Source: Hermodice carunculata (Eukaryota; Annelida; Polychaeta; Eunicida; Amphinomidae). Taken from it: a DNA stretch of 64,000 nucleotides. Below, in pieces: positions 24,641-37,110 of this stretch. Every line of letters starts with the position of its first letter. Within the stretch, counting starts at the first letter, position 1. Both the position numbers and the translations under genes were made by a program. Under the pieces are notes generated by a model. It made no database searches. It was not told where the DNA came from and saw nothing but the letters and a program-made list of their open reading frames with translations. Where the stretch lies: contig OZ026625.1 of NCBI GenBank assembly GCA_964020975.1, positions 6,081,413 to 6,145,412 on the forward strand, in the 5' to 3' direction.

Positions 24641-27378
24641 TTTAGTCACTGTTTAGGGTTAATCGTCTCGGCTCAGACAGGTTACGATCAGAAACAAAAA
24701 AGAGCGATGTCTCATCAGCCAAGAAGCAAACGTTTGATTCGACTATGCTTGCTGAGTCGTTGATATATGTTAAAAACAATATAGGCCCCAGAAGAGAGCC
24801 TTGTGATGCTCCAGCATTTACATATTCTATGAGTATTTGCCATTCACAATGACTCTTTGACGCCTCTCGGATAAATAACTGCCAAACCAATCGAGTAGTT
24901 GCCCTCTAACACCAGTGGCACGGATTTTTCTTTTCAACTGACCCTTGTGCTATACTCTATCGAAGGCTTTCAATAAGTCTAAAAATACGAAATATACATC
25001 TTTGCCCTCCTCCATAGCCTCTAAGATTATGTCATATGCCTCAAGTAATGAGGCACGGGAGTTGCCTGGTTGATGTGCTGAATGAAATCTGGTAATGTTG
25101 TTCATCACACAATGGTTAAAATATGTCCCAAATAAACATCTTTCGAAGAGTTTTGCTGCTCTGGACGAAAGTTGCTTACGCGTTGTTTAATGTAAAGGGA
25201 TCGCATTAACTTCTTTCCATTGCTGACGAAAAGTAGAACTTTGCAGAGATTTGTTAAAGATAATATTGAGAGCCTTAGCTATTGAAGTGGCACACGATTT
25301 CAGAAGCTAGTGACTCATGCAGTCAGGCCCGCTCCCTTTTGAAGCATTGTTGCAGAGCACAGTTTTTGACTAAGTCAACGTCGCTATATATTTCGTCCAG
25401 AATTCACGATAGAGGGTAGTTGATGTGAGGAACTTGGCTATTTTCGTCGTCCAATGTACATTGCAAAAAAAAAAAAAAAAAAGATGAATATTGAACAATT
25501 CAGCTTTTTCCGCGTCATCGCTAATAACATTATTACCTTCCTACAAAGGAGGAAATTTAGACGAAGACGATGGATTTTTAGACAAAAACTATTTTACAAT
25601 TTTCCACCATAGCCTTGTATCATTTGAATCACAAGACTGAATTTCGTCTGTGAAAGATTGTTTGTAATTTATCTTGGCTTCTCTTAACTTTTTGACAACA
25701 TTATTGCATGCTGATTGGTACTTAGCTCAACGCATTGCAATATAAGGTGCTTGGATTTTGTCAGCCGCCCTAGCTTTTAAGTGCAATCTGTCACATTTTT
25801 TCATAAGTTTTCTAAGTTCCCCAGTAAGTCAGGGTGGGTCATCAGTCCAAGCAGTGATTGTTTGTCTCACAAGGTATAAATTTGCAAAAATTACACCATT
25901 TTCTAACGATATCAGTTACATGTTAACTGTTAAATTCGTTCTCCAACTAAATATTTTGCAGTCATTGATTCAGTTTTAAGAATTCTCCACGATCAAAACG
26001 CCAGATTTCTCTGTCATAAGAGGTAGTTTTATGCACTTTAAAAAGTGGTGGACAGAATACAGCTCGGTGATCACTGAGGTCCAAATCAACAGTCCGGGCA
26101 ATACTGGCAAGGTCAGGACTTGTGGAAGCTACTAAATCTATGCACGTTGAGCTATTTTGCGTGATTCGAGTGGGTTCACTGACAAGTTGAGAGAAATTAC
26201 GATTGCATAATATAGAGTAAGCTTTCTTTCTTTCAAATGACAAAATATCGTCATTTAAATCATCAGTAAGAATTATATGGCAGATATTAGAATCCTCCGC
26301 CGAATCCGAGGATGCGCCAAAGCTGCGCCCGGAGTGCGCGGAAGAGAGGTGCCAGCTATCGACGTGTTATTCTGTCAAATCTCACCTGAAATTTCCCTGG
26401 GGAATTTAGTAAGAAAGGGCGATATTTAACAAAATGATGAAGCACACGCCTGGCCTTCGAAATTGCTGGTCGCTGTACACCTACTTTTAACCGGGGGTGG
26501 GGTGGGTGGGTAGGGGGATGTTAGATATCGGTGTTCACGCAAATGTTTCTTGTCGTCATTTTCACCAAATCGTATTGCAAGTCACTTCCACAACTCTCCG
26601 TGGCAACCTTTTTTTTTAAATTTCAAAATGAAGAAATTCACCATTCCATACATCGGATCTTTAATGTCACAGTAGTCTACCAGTACATAAAAACCAAGAG
26701 CAACACGTTAAAGGGTATTTGACTTTGGATGGTTGTGGAATAACAAGAAATGACAACAACAACATAATAACAATAGAGTCTTTAAAATAGAACTATGCAT
26801 TATGCTAACACTGACGGTTGTTGTTTACAAGGTGTTGCAACCATTAGACAAGAAAATATTTATCCAAGTCTAAATATTATATTTCATGGATATACATGTA
26901 AATAGTTTAAAACTTAAAGTAAAATCTCATTATGCATATTTTAATACATAAAAAGAAGTAATTCTGTATCATGTTGGACAGTGAAAGCCCCGAATAATAT
27001 ACTGCTCTGTGTGAGTGACACTCCACATCGTTGTTCGACTACCTAAACTGCATTTAGTTTACTTTTTTTTTCGTTGTATTCAGCGACTGAGGATTGCTTT
27101 TTGAGCAATGTGGGTGCTGTCACTAGACCTGCACGTAATCTTATCCGCTGACTAGCCCGCTTCGCCTTCTGCTTATGTACATGTCTTGATTCAAAATACT
27201 TTTATAACATCTAACCAGCAGTTAATTGAAAAAAAAAATGTTATTAAGAGTCATGGAAATCTGAGGTGCCCATGATCGCAGAATATGAATGTAGTCAGGC
27301 AGCTTGTCATCAGTTTTGTCGCTCAATAAACCAAATTGCTGATGCCAGCACGTTACCATATTGACCGATGCATTTCGA

Positions 27379-27481
<103 letters not shown>

Positions 27482-27829
27482 ACAACATAATGTTGTTGAG
27501 TGACACTATGAGCAATATAATTTTGGTGGTACATGGGAAAGGCTTCATTATGTAGTAAGACACAGTATATTCAGAAAGATACTCCCAAGTATGTATACAT
27601 ACAATTTGGATTAAGAACACTCACATCCTGCATATATATACATACACGTAAACGGAACACATTCTTGAGTGACATAAAGTTAAAATATTACATTTGCATC
27701 AAAACAATTGAATCAGAGAATTTACAATGCGAACTTTTGTTGAGTGAATTTTCGAAGAATTCTCGGACCACTGATCTTTCCAGACTGGAACTTTATCAAT
27801 ATGGAGCACGGTCCGCAGAGAACTCAATG

Positions 27830-27937
27830 TTTTTGTTTTTGTTTTTGTTTTTTTGTTTTTTGTTTTTTTGTTTGTTTGTTTTTTTTTTTTGTTTGTTTTT
27901 TGTTTGTTTTTGTTTTTGTTTTCCTGGGGGGGGGGGG
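27830..27937. repeat. (T4-10G)n tract ending in poly-G
   Basis: A T-rich run with spaced G ends in a 12-base G run. It resembles the reverse complement of the A-rich/poly-C tract at 9547-9814 in style. ORFs rich in Phe/Cys or Lys/Asn come from it. Confidence 0.92.
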
Positions 27938-28200
27938 CTTTGGTGTATGTCATTTGAACCTTTGTAACAGTATATCAAATAACTTGTAGCCAGATGCGTA
28001 AACGCTGCGTGCGGATCATGAGTAAACTAATTGGAAATTTTGGCCACAATAAGATTTCTCCTCATTTTTACTTCCCCCTTTCTTTTGAAAAGAATGTTTT
28101 TGTCGGTATTTTCGATTCTCTTTCTGCTCTTTGCCGCATGTGATATAATTTTTCCTTTCCTCTAATCGTTTGTTACCGATGGCAACATAATTGGGTGCAT

Positions 28201-28938
28201 CTATGTTGGCTTAATGACAACTTCAAGTTCTCTTTCTCCTATTTTCCTGCAACTGGCCGTCCCATTAAAAGCTAACTCACAAAGGGTTGGACCCCAAGCT
28301 TTTTGAAGAACATTATTAAGTAGGCAATAAAAGATAGAACAAAATATAGTCCCGCAGACCAGCGCAGTCACTTCCAGCCAAAGAGCCGCCTTGATGTGCC
28401 ACTCTGTAAATAACCGGCGGGTGTCACTACAGTTCAGTACCTTAAACATGTTTTCTGCACTCACCAGCATACTGTGGCATGTGGCTATACTTTAAACACC
28501 CACTCCAGTCATTCCTCTAGTTTCCACCACTTTCCACTCATGAACTTATTACAAATCTACAGACGAAAATAGAGCAGCGGTGAAGTGATTTCGTAGTCTT
28601 TCGTATGGTGATATGCTCTTTGTTTGTAAAATTGGCAGAATATCTTGTATATAAAATGTAATATTTCCAACCGAAAAACAAAAACAATCCTCCGAAGAAA
28701 TTAGGAAATATCGTCAGGGCTACAAGCCAGCCTGTTATTAATGGTCCCCTCCAAAAGTAATGGGGTAATAGGCTCGTGAGGTTAAATGTAATATGTTCAC
28801 TTTTTCCGATTTTATTGTCTTCAATACTGGACAAATAATAACGGGAACTTACAGCAATCACGGAAACAATAGAAAATATGATTTCTATGAGTCTTATGTA
28901 TTGAAAGTTTAAAAAAAACAACATTTGTGGTCCAAGAA
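28201..28938 (-). CDS. Possible XK-related (XKR) membrane protein, C-terminal exons
   Basis: Two hydrophobic minus-strand segments fit the C-terminal half of XK-family proteins, which include caspase-activated phospholipid scramblases. The first runs from about 28938 (after an acceptor-like CTAATCACAG) to about 28560. It has GPQMLFFL, a helix, IFSIVSVIAVSSRYYL, a polar loop, HYFWRGPLI and a further helix. XK proteins show the same order: 'GPQL..Q', 'SL.SL.W...Y', 'W R', helix. The second, about 28470-28201, has a polar start, the helix IKAALWLEVTALVCGTIF and a short tail ending in TAG. The two are in different frames and I could not fix a donor and acceptor of matching phase. No N-terminal exons were found upstream, so it may be a pseudogene fragment. 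Recognition is by pattern only. Confidence 0.4.
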
Positions 28939-28969
28939 CTGTGATTAGCACATGTATATATGCGGTCAT

Positions 28970-30185
28970 CCATAGCAGCCAAAGTGTGTGTTTTTAAACA
29001 CACACCTTGCACACAAAGTAGACATCTTTTATCGATTGAAGTAAAGGATTGCCATGCAGGCATGTTTCACCCTCCCTTAACCCAGGACAATGAAGCGTTC
29101 CCATCTACAATGCATGTACATTATACAAACATAGATCGAGTGGGAGAGAAAATGAATCACCAACCATGATTTTAAACAATCACATTTTTATTGTCTGCGT
29201 AGCTGTATCACTCCTAGTGCATCAACTGAGGAACGAAAAGAGACCAAGACCGAAAGACAACTGCACGGAAACATACAAATGATTTCTATTACTGCTTTTT
29301 AACTGTCATAAAACATTTCCTTTACATGATGCTCACGTTGTAGCGCTTAGGTTTTGTGATTTGTATCTGACTGTAGATATGAGCTGGTCCAATTTTTTGC
29401 TTCATATCGTATTCATATGTACAGCATGCAATACTATATATGACTGTTAAAACGATGCGTTTACAAATACAAACATAGATGGAGAACTGCAAAGTAAAAT
29501 CAATTAAGGGTGTATGCTGTGCTAAACTAAAATTGGGTTAATAACATTCAGTCAACAGTTCACTAAAATTGTGTCTAACAGTGTGACAGCACATTGCATT
29601 GGCCTGCCAGATTTTTTCACACAGCCACCTTTCGATCTGTTAAATTGACACAAAATGATTTAGACTAACCATGTATTATATATGATATGAAGTCAGATTC
29701 ACATGTTGAAGTATGTTATGGAAAAACAATCATCACTCATCACCTTTTATTTAGAAAAAGCTCATAATCACCATGCAAAAAAAAAAGGAAATGCATGTGT
29801 GGGTTCAGTGTGGCTAAAATCGTTCTGCCCACAGCTGACTGACTGGAAGTCCGGATTTTAGTTAGACAGGGTCCACTGAATATGCAAGCCTGCCTCATAG
29901 TCCTCAACTGAGGCTGGTGGAATGGAGTGGTGCAGAGGTATACAACTCCCATGGGATCACTGCCTCAGCACTGGACAAGTATGTTTGCACAGCTGTGTGT
30001 GGGGTGTGTGTGTGGGGGGGGGGGCGGGGGGGGGGGGTAAAGCAGGCATACAGAACACAACTAGAACAGATTTCCTTCACAGGAAATCTGTGTGAGTGCC
30101 CTCAAAATGAGAACAGTTTGAAATGCAACACTTTGCCATTGTTTAACATAATCTAAATTTGGTGTATTAGTTTAACTTTTATAAA
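28970..30185. other. No gene seen
   Basis: No convincing exon on either strand. It contains a poly-G run at 30014-30037. If the XKR-like gene has more exons they should lie from here to the right on the minus strand, but none was recognised. Confidence 0.45.
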
Positions 30186-30189
30186 TGAA

Positions 30190-30785
30190 ATGCTGCAACG
30201 TTGGTTCTTGATTAATTGAATGTGGTCATGCCACAAACTTAGAAAGTGAAGTTTCAATGAAAGTACTGTCTATATTAGTTTTGAAGTTATTCAATATTTT
30301 AATTAGTGTGTTTGCCTAATTTGCAAAAATTGTAAGCCTACAACTTTGATTTATGGTCTATTGAATGGGACTATGCCACAAACCGATAAATTGAAATATG
30401 AATGGCACCTTTATCTATAATTTGTTTGAAGCTATTTAAGGTATACATTTGCATATTCACCTAATTTGCATTAATTAAAATTCTACAACTTGAATTTATG
30501 GTTCACTAGATGTGGCTTTGCCACAAATGTATGAATTGAAGTTGAAATGACATTTCTAGGTTTAATAGTTTTGGAGATATTGACTTTTAATTTTTCCTTG
30601 CCCCTTATTGGCATAATTTGCAATTCTACAACTGATATACTGTCCATTATATTGGCAGGTGTCACAAACCCATATGTGCACATTGAAATTAAGAGTCTAT
30701 CTGCAATAGTTCGAAAGATATGGAGTTTTCAAATTTTACTTCCCCTTAATTTGCATAATTTTATACATCATGAATATTCCAAATG
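30190..30785. repeat. Four diverged tandem repeats of about 145 bp
   Basis: The anchor (C/T)CACAAA(C/T) occurs at 30231, 30376, 30521 and 30661, spaced 145, 145 and 140 bp. Each unit then carries an AATTGAA block, a TAGTTTTGAAG.TATT block, a CCTAATTTGCAT-like block and TACAACTTGA. Divergence between units is high, so the array is old. Confidence 0.85.
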
Positions 30786-30878
30786 ACATGCACAATTTCA
30801 CTGGTTAGGTCAGTCACCATGGCAAGTTTGGTAGTTTTCAGAAAAAATGTGTCTGAGAAAAACGCGACCAATTTGTGA

Positions 30879-30924
30879 AATAAATAAATAAATAAATGAA
30901 AGAAAGAAAGAAAGAAAGAAAGAA
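30879..30924. repeat. (AAAT)n then (GAAA)n microsatellite
   Basis: About five AAAT units followed directly by about seven GAAA units. Confidence 0.93.
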
Positions 30925-32090
30925 AATGTTTACTCATACAGTGAAACCTCTCCACAGTGGGCACCCTTGGGACCAGAGAAAAGTACCCACTCCTGAGAGC
31001 ATTGGATCTTCTGTGCAGTATGGATGAGTATATGTGCATGTGCATGTACATTATATACATGATTTTTATATGCGCATATACATGTACAGGGTATACATAT
31101 TTTAAGTCAAAGGGATGTGTATACATGCAATACAATATTTTCTTGCTTCCTTCATTACATAAACAAATTTTAACAGATGCTGTCACGAAACTACGGGTAC
31201 ATGTACCTGTGAACTGACACAAACACTATACTGTCTCAATATTGGCTTGAAGAACAGGCTCATTTCACTGATTACAACAAAACAAAGACATGAAAGTGTC
31301 CACACTGAGATGACACAAATCCACACACTGTTTCAAAATTCATAAAGTTGTGAAAACAGTCATTGAGGACTGGAAGACCATACTCTCACGGGTCTAGCAA
31401 ACTCAGCACTGTATGTAGTCTATTTTTGAAAGCTTACACTCAAGTTTGTTCTGCGTAGAAGTGGAATGCCTGTGCTCCCTTGGGACTGATAAGCCCAGTA
31501 GACTCATAGCCTCATGCAAAAAACAGACTAGCTAAGACACCAGTCTCAGTCATGGTGCACTCATAGCTTTGTCCTGCACTAGCGAGAACTATAGCCTGCC
31601 TGGTACATATTGCATAATGGAGCAGATCTGTTCTTGCATGAGCAGAAAGAGATTCTCTGTATTTTATCGAGCAGCATATTACACAGCTGTTGGGAGTCTC
31701 CCGCCCATCCCATTTCCTACAAGACCCAAACCTTCCCTAGCATGCATGGCTAGAAAGCTGTCTATGAGACTCTTTGTCTCCATGGCAACACAGGACATTG
31801 GGGTAGAAATGTTATCACATCTACCACAAAAATGCACAAAACCATTTTTGCCAGAAAAATATAATTTGGATGGGGAAGAGGTACACCTCACTTTTTTCAC
31901 ACACTCACTTCCAATAATCACAAATAGTGGGCCTACATAGTGCCAGTAAAATAGTATATTTATTAAGTAGAAAATTATTTGTTATTGATTTACTGGTTTT
32001 ACCACATTGACCTGAGTATGGATACACTCAACCCAACACTGGTTGGTTTAGTTACAAGAATCGAAGCACAGAAAACTCAATTTGATAAAC

Positions 32091-32300
32091 CCAGTATTCC
32101 AAATGGATGACCCAATGTTCAGCCCAACACGAATGGGTTCATTACAACATTACAGACAGCAAACACAATATACTAGGGACCCAATATTTCAAATAGTTGG
32201 ACTCAATGTTCAACCCAACACTAATAGGTTAATAACCCATCAATCTTTAGGTCATCAGCATTTGGTCCCATTGCTTTAATTGGTTGGACCCAATGGGTTA
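32091..32300. repeat. GGACCCAATG-rich tandem repeat of about 88 bp
   Basis: Units start near 32091 and 32179 with CCCA.TATT.CAAAT and continue through CAATGTTCA.CCCAACAC. A third, partial unit ends in TTGGACCCAATGGGTT at about 32284-32299. Confidence 0.6.
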
Positions 32301-33455
32301 AAGTGAGTATAAGCGCTAAAATGATTTTCCAAGTGTGCCTAATTTTAGTATCGAAAGGTACATCTTATCCCTGTGGGACTTGCTTGCACCTTCATTACAG
32401 CAAATATATTACTAATTGCATGAAAATTAAGGATAAATTTTTGTGAGTTGCTTCAAGTGAATATGCAAGACTTGTAACGGTTTTTTGTTCCTTAGCAACC
32501 ATAAAAGTGACAATTTGTCAACAAAGAGCACATGTAGGTGCCATATCTGGTTCTGTGGGTTAGCCCCAGCATGTGGTCTCAACACCCTTTGAATGTGTTA
32601 TCAGTACAAATTAAAACTGCAGACATGGGACAGAGGGCAGGCCAGTCAATACTGTCTAATGCTACAGGCACCATGTTGGAGAATAGGGTCACATTTATTT
32701 GATATTCCAAGTGGCATCCAATACAGAATAACAACATGAAAGTTCTGGCTTCTATCTCTCATGATCATTGAATCAAAAAGGATTCATGGGGGAAAACAAC
32801 ACACATTGATTTTTGTGGTCAGGCTTTTAAGTTCCTGTTACACCAAAAAGATTAATTTGGTGATACAGTGCCTCCTGTAAGTCCATTCCAAATGCAACAG
32901 AAAAGTGGCCTTATTGGGAAGGGGGGCTTTCTAGAGGGGGCCATATGATGGAATTGTCACAAGTTCTGCAAATGAATGGTGGAGATGGCTGGGCCTCACA
33001 AGAGGGGTACCACTGTAAAGACACATCCTCGCAATAGATGATCATGGTCTGGTAAAATGGAAACCAGCCGGACCTTTGCCTCACCAGTACAAGTGGATGA
33101 ATAGGGCTATGTTACATAACTGTACAACCACAGTCATGTCCACTGGATGCCCCTCCACGGGTGGGCCCCTGCCCCCCCCCCCTTTCTCTCTCTGTCTCTG
33201 GTATCAATTAACTAGCCATTCATCACAACATTAAACTCCACCCACATACCCATTTGTAATTTCAAATCCAGGGTGGTTTCGGTGATCACCGATTGAAATA
33301 TCTACTATTTTAGCCGTGACTAGTGAAATAATGAAACTATATTTTGCACACCCAACTTGGATATGTTAAGACTGAGGTACAACACATATAATGAAGTGAC
33401 AAAGATTGAGTTGATGAGATGACCCCATTTACAACGCGTATACTGACTTTAATAT

Positions 33456-33523
33456 CACATCAATCTTTAAGTCATCATTGCATTTGGTCCCAATGCCTCA
33501 ATTGGTTGCACCCAATGGGTCCT
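33456..33523. repeat. Direct repeat of 32235-32300
   Basis: Blocks CATCAATCTTTAAGTCATCA, CATTTGGTCCCA and ACCCAATGGGT match the earlier copy with few changes. The two copies are about 1.22 kb apart in the same orientation. Confidence 0.75.
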
Positions 33524-34528
33524 AAACTTGTGCCTGTACCAGAGTATCATTAACCTTTCTTGCAGCTCGGACCTGTGAGCTGTCCAGCCCAGCATTCCCC
33601 GTGGTGATTGTTAGCCTGTTTATTATAGCTAGCCCAGTTTTAACAGTATGCATATGTAATGGGCATGTCTGGTTCTACGAGAACTTACCTCTTTTGACTA
33701 CAAAGTGCTCTTTATATGCCCATTAAATGGCCAAGAACAATACGGACCGTTGTCCACATTATAATAAAAAGAAAATGGAAATATGAGACATTCATTTAAC
33801 TTTTTTGTGGTGGTCTTGAGGTGAGCAAGGCCATGGACCCAATTGTCAGCCTCTGCAACCAAACACCACCCAGGCTCATACTTGTAGGCACATCTGGTAC
33901 CGCCTAAGTACATGTGACCCATCATAGTCCACATAGAAAATAACTGAACAGATAGCTTGTTGCTGAACAATGATCCATACATTCATATTACACTGATAAG
34001 ACTATGAAAACTTCACAAGTCCACTTGGACCCAATAATATGCCCCCTTCCTTTGGACCCAAATTACCCGCACTGTTAGTAAAAAGACAAATAAATGTGTC
34101 CTTTTGCCAATAATTACAATGCATGTTAAGAAAATCTTGAATACTCTCAATGTATCAACAAAAATTCACTTAATTTTGACTTGTTTTCTTTTGGAATTAA
34201 TCCCAATGATAAACACGGTTTCCTGGCACTTTCTCTGTCAGCGGCAGCAACAGGAGAATGATATCCTAGATAATGACCACTATAGTCAAGTGTATCCCCT
34301 TATTTGATGCCATTATGTCATAAGAGTGTCAGATACGTCTAGAATAAGCTGTGTTGGTGTCAATTAACCACTTTTGATTTAAACACCCGGCATCTTCTTG
34401 TACTGATACACCGGCAGATTTTGCAACCAGGGTATCATGCACACAGCCCTACTGTTGCAGCTCACAGAAAAAAAACAGAAGAGAGAAAGAAAAGGAAAAA
34501 AACACCCAACCAAACAATCAAACAGCAA

Positions 34529-34553
34529 CAGCAACAACAACAACAACAACAAC
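34529..34553. repeat. (AAC)n microsatellite
   Basis: About eight ACA units followed by AATAACAAAGTAATAATAAT. Confidence 0.9.
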
Positions 34554-34967
34554 AATAACAAAGTAATAATAATCTGTGCATCATATACCCTACGTATTAA
34601 ACACTCATAAAACTTCCCCAAACCACTGAACCATCACCACTTGAAGAATCTTTATTGACACCCACCCATAACACATGCCCACCTAGCTTAAAGTAATTCT
34701 GCCCAGTGGATTCGGAGAAGAAGTTTCTAATAAGCCAGCCACTGGAAGTCTTACCAGGTCTGAAAATTTACTGACTGACTCTGCTCATTTCGTTTGTGGT
34801 ATAGCAAAACTTGATTTTCTCTTACTGGGTCTAACCCACTTCCTCTTTTTCTGACTGGGCAGGAAAAAGATCTTAGACCATCTGAAGAGCCTTAATTAAA
34901 ATACCATAAGACTAAAGTAAGGAAGAAAGTTTGCCTTAAGATATTTTCTGGGCTCTTAGTGATACAA

Positions 34968-35054
34968 ACATACATACAAACATACATACATACATACATA
35001 CATACATACATACATACATACATACATACATACATACATACACACATACATACA
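34968..35054. repeat. (CATA)n microsatellite
   Basis: Around 20 CATA units with rare changes. It encodes Cys-Met-Tyr-Val repeats on the minus strand that are not a gene. Confidence 0.95.
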
Positions 35055-35988
35055 TGAAACAGCATACTTGTGGGGACAACGGACATACAGGAACTAGCAT
35101 ATTTGTGCGGACATATTTTACACACATTTTTGTCACTACAGGAGGAGCTTGTTGGGACCTTTTCTGTATATGAACTTCTTGGGACATGAATAGTTTGTGT
35201 ATTTGCCTGTAGAGGCCACCTCATCTTGTAAATTCTCTGTAATTGTTGGCCTCTTTGGGTCTAGCTGGCTAACAAAGTTTTTGAATATTAATAATTGTAG
35301 TTCCCAAACATGGAAATGAATGCATGGAATTAGACAGAAATCATGTACATCATGAATTGTCCACCAAAAGTATTTCATAGGCTACAGAAACAGTCACCCT
35401 CACTTTTGTCATTAGCAGGATTACACTTGGATGTTTGAATTTATCGATATCCTTATTAAAGGCAGGCGTAGCTAGCACCGAAGTTGATCATTACCATTCC
35501 ATACATTGTCATTTTTCAAAGCTTTATTGTTAATTAAAACCAGATTATGAGGTCACTTTTTGATCTATGCTGCAGGCATTAATTGAAATTTTAGTTTACG
35601 TTGTTGAGCTAACAGTCTAAATTTCTAATGAATCGAATACCATGACTTTCTGTAGCAGTAACAAGTTCATAACGATATTCAGCGATGTCAGATATTTTCA
35701 TTCCTTTCATTTAAAGACATTGGTCAACCCATTAATTCTTTCTTTTCAGGGCACATAAGTCACTTTCATTTGAAAAAGTGTGACCGTTTTACGATGTGTT
35801 CACGCTATCATCTTATATTTTCTATTTCGCCTGCGTCTAAATCATTTTTCTTTAGTGCACTAAAAATACTTTTCAAGGAAAAGGCGCGGCCATTTAACAA
35901 TCGTATTAATTTTGTGTCTTTTCTTCCAGAACAACTTCCTGCTTGTATTTTCTCTATTCTGCAGTCCGTACTCTTTACACTCCATACG

Positions 35989-37110
35989 TAAACGTGTCAC
36001 TGTCTAACGTATCAAAATATGGAAGTATTATTGTCCATATTCCACAGGTTCCTCTGTAGAATTTGGACATACACCCGTACATGTCTCTCTGAGAAGCGGC
36101 TCCTTCTCTTAGCGAAATATTCAGCAAAGGCAACCCACATAATGAAATATATATGAACGTGTCCCATGATGCATTAGTTAAATAAGAGAAGCTGTGGTTA
36201 TAAACGTAGAGTTTCAATACGAATAAAAATATCTATCAAACCTAAACATAATTACTAAATTTGTATAGTACCAGTTTAAATAAGAATAATTTTATTCACC
36301 CTTGAACTCGTATGTACTCTCTCTAGCTGGATAGCTTATCTAAGTTAAACCAACTGCCAGAATATAAATAATGTAGAAATAAACTAGGGGATTATATTCG
36401 GTCCCATTGAGTAATAAATAAACAGTTACAGCTAGACTACCTGTACATACAAGTACTGCAACAATGGACATTGTGCACCAGAAATGTAAAACAAATTACA
36501 TTATGGCACCTACTCTTCACTTTGCAAGTCTCTAAACTAAAAGGCTCTATTTCGCTGCCAACTCTGAGTTAAGGTCTCAACAAAATGGATCAACTTTGTG
36601 ACATTTGAGCAGATAATGTCAAATTTGAATATTCTTTGACATTCAGTAACTGTGTACTTAGGCCTGTCAGAAAAGAATGTCATTAACGTTTAAGTAAAGA
36701 ACATGTTAGAAAGTGATTTTTATAAACCAGATTCTAATAAGGAAGCTTGGAACTGTCGTAGGCCGCTGCTTGCTATCAATAACCCCTGGGGGTTCCACCT
36801 GACAGAAAACATGTAAGCCTGAAATGTCTGAAAGGTGTATATGAAAACAGAATGATTCTGAAATGTAAAATAAAGTAGCAAAATAGGGAAGTCTCAAATC
36901 TTTAAATTTATTAAAGCCAAACTTTTTAACAATCTCTGGACAGTAACAGCAAAAACGTCAGAGAAGAATAAAATTCATCAGCTTTTAAGTGAAGAAAATG
37001 TAATTAAAATATAAGGCTTTGACTATATTAAAACAATCATTAAGCAAGCTTGTATCTGTCGTAGCTCGTTGCTACCAATAGCCCCGGGGGGTTAACCTGG
37101 CAGAAAAACA
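35989..37110. mobile_element. Fold-back / MITE-like DNA transposon, copy B (right end lost)
   Basis: It aligns with copy A (9287-10758) from its left inverted repeat (TAAACGTGTCACTGTCTAAC, diverged) through ACATAATTACTAAATTT, AACAGTTACAG.TAGAC.ACC, CAACTTTGTGACAT, AATGTCAAA and CAGAAAAC.TG.AAGCC. The left arm at about 36060-36230 matches the reverse complement of copy A's right arm at 10440-10600. Two internal units of about 320 bp each end in a GTCGTAG..CG.TGCTA.CAATA block near 36755 and 37058. The right arm is missing where the Penelope-like fossil begins. Confidence 0.75.

Larger units (their letters stand above)
30786..35985. other. Repeat-bearing intergenic stretch, no gene seen
   Basis: No ORF here shows a recognisable domain. 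Supported contents are the repeats listed separately, plus a lone MITE-like end TACAGTGAAACCTCTCC at 30937 and a poly-C run near 33172. ORFs at 31569-31940 and 30761-31222 lack any protein-like pattern I recognise. Confidence 0.5.

Noticed and set aside
31569-31940. 123-codon plus-strand ORF
   Set aside because: No recognisable domain, no splice signals of note, and it lies in repeat-bearing intergenic sequence.
34892-35224. Cys-Met-Tyr-Val repeat ORF resembling a cysteine-rich peptide
   Set aside because: It is a CATA microsatellite read on the minus strand.
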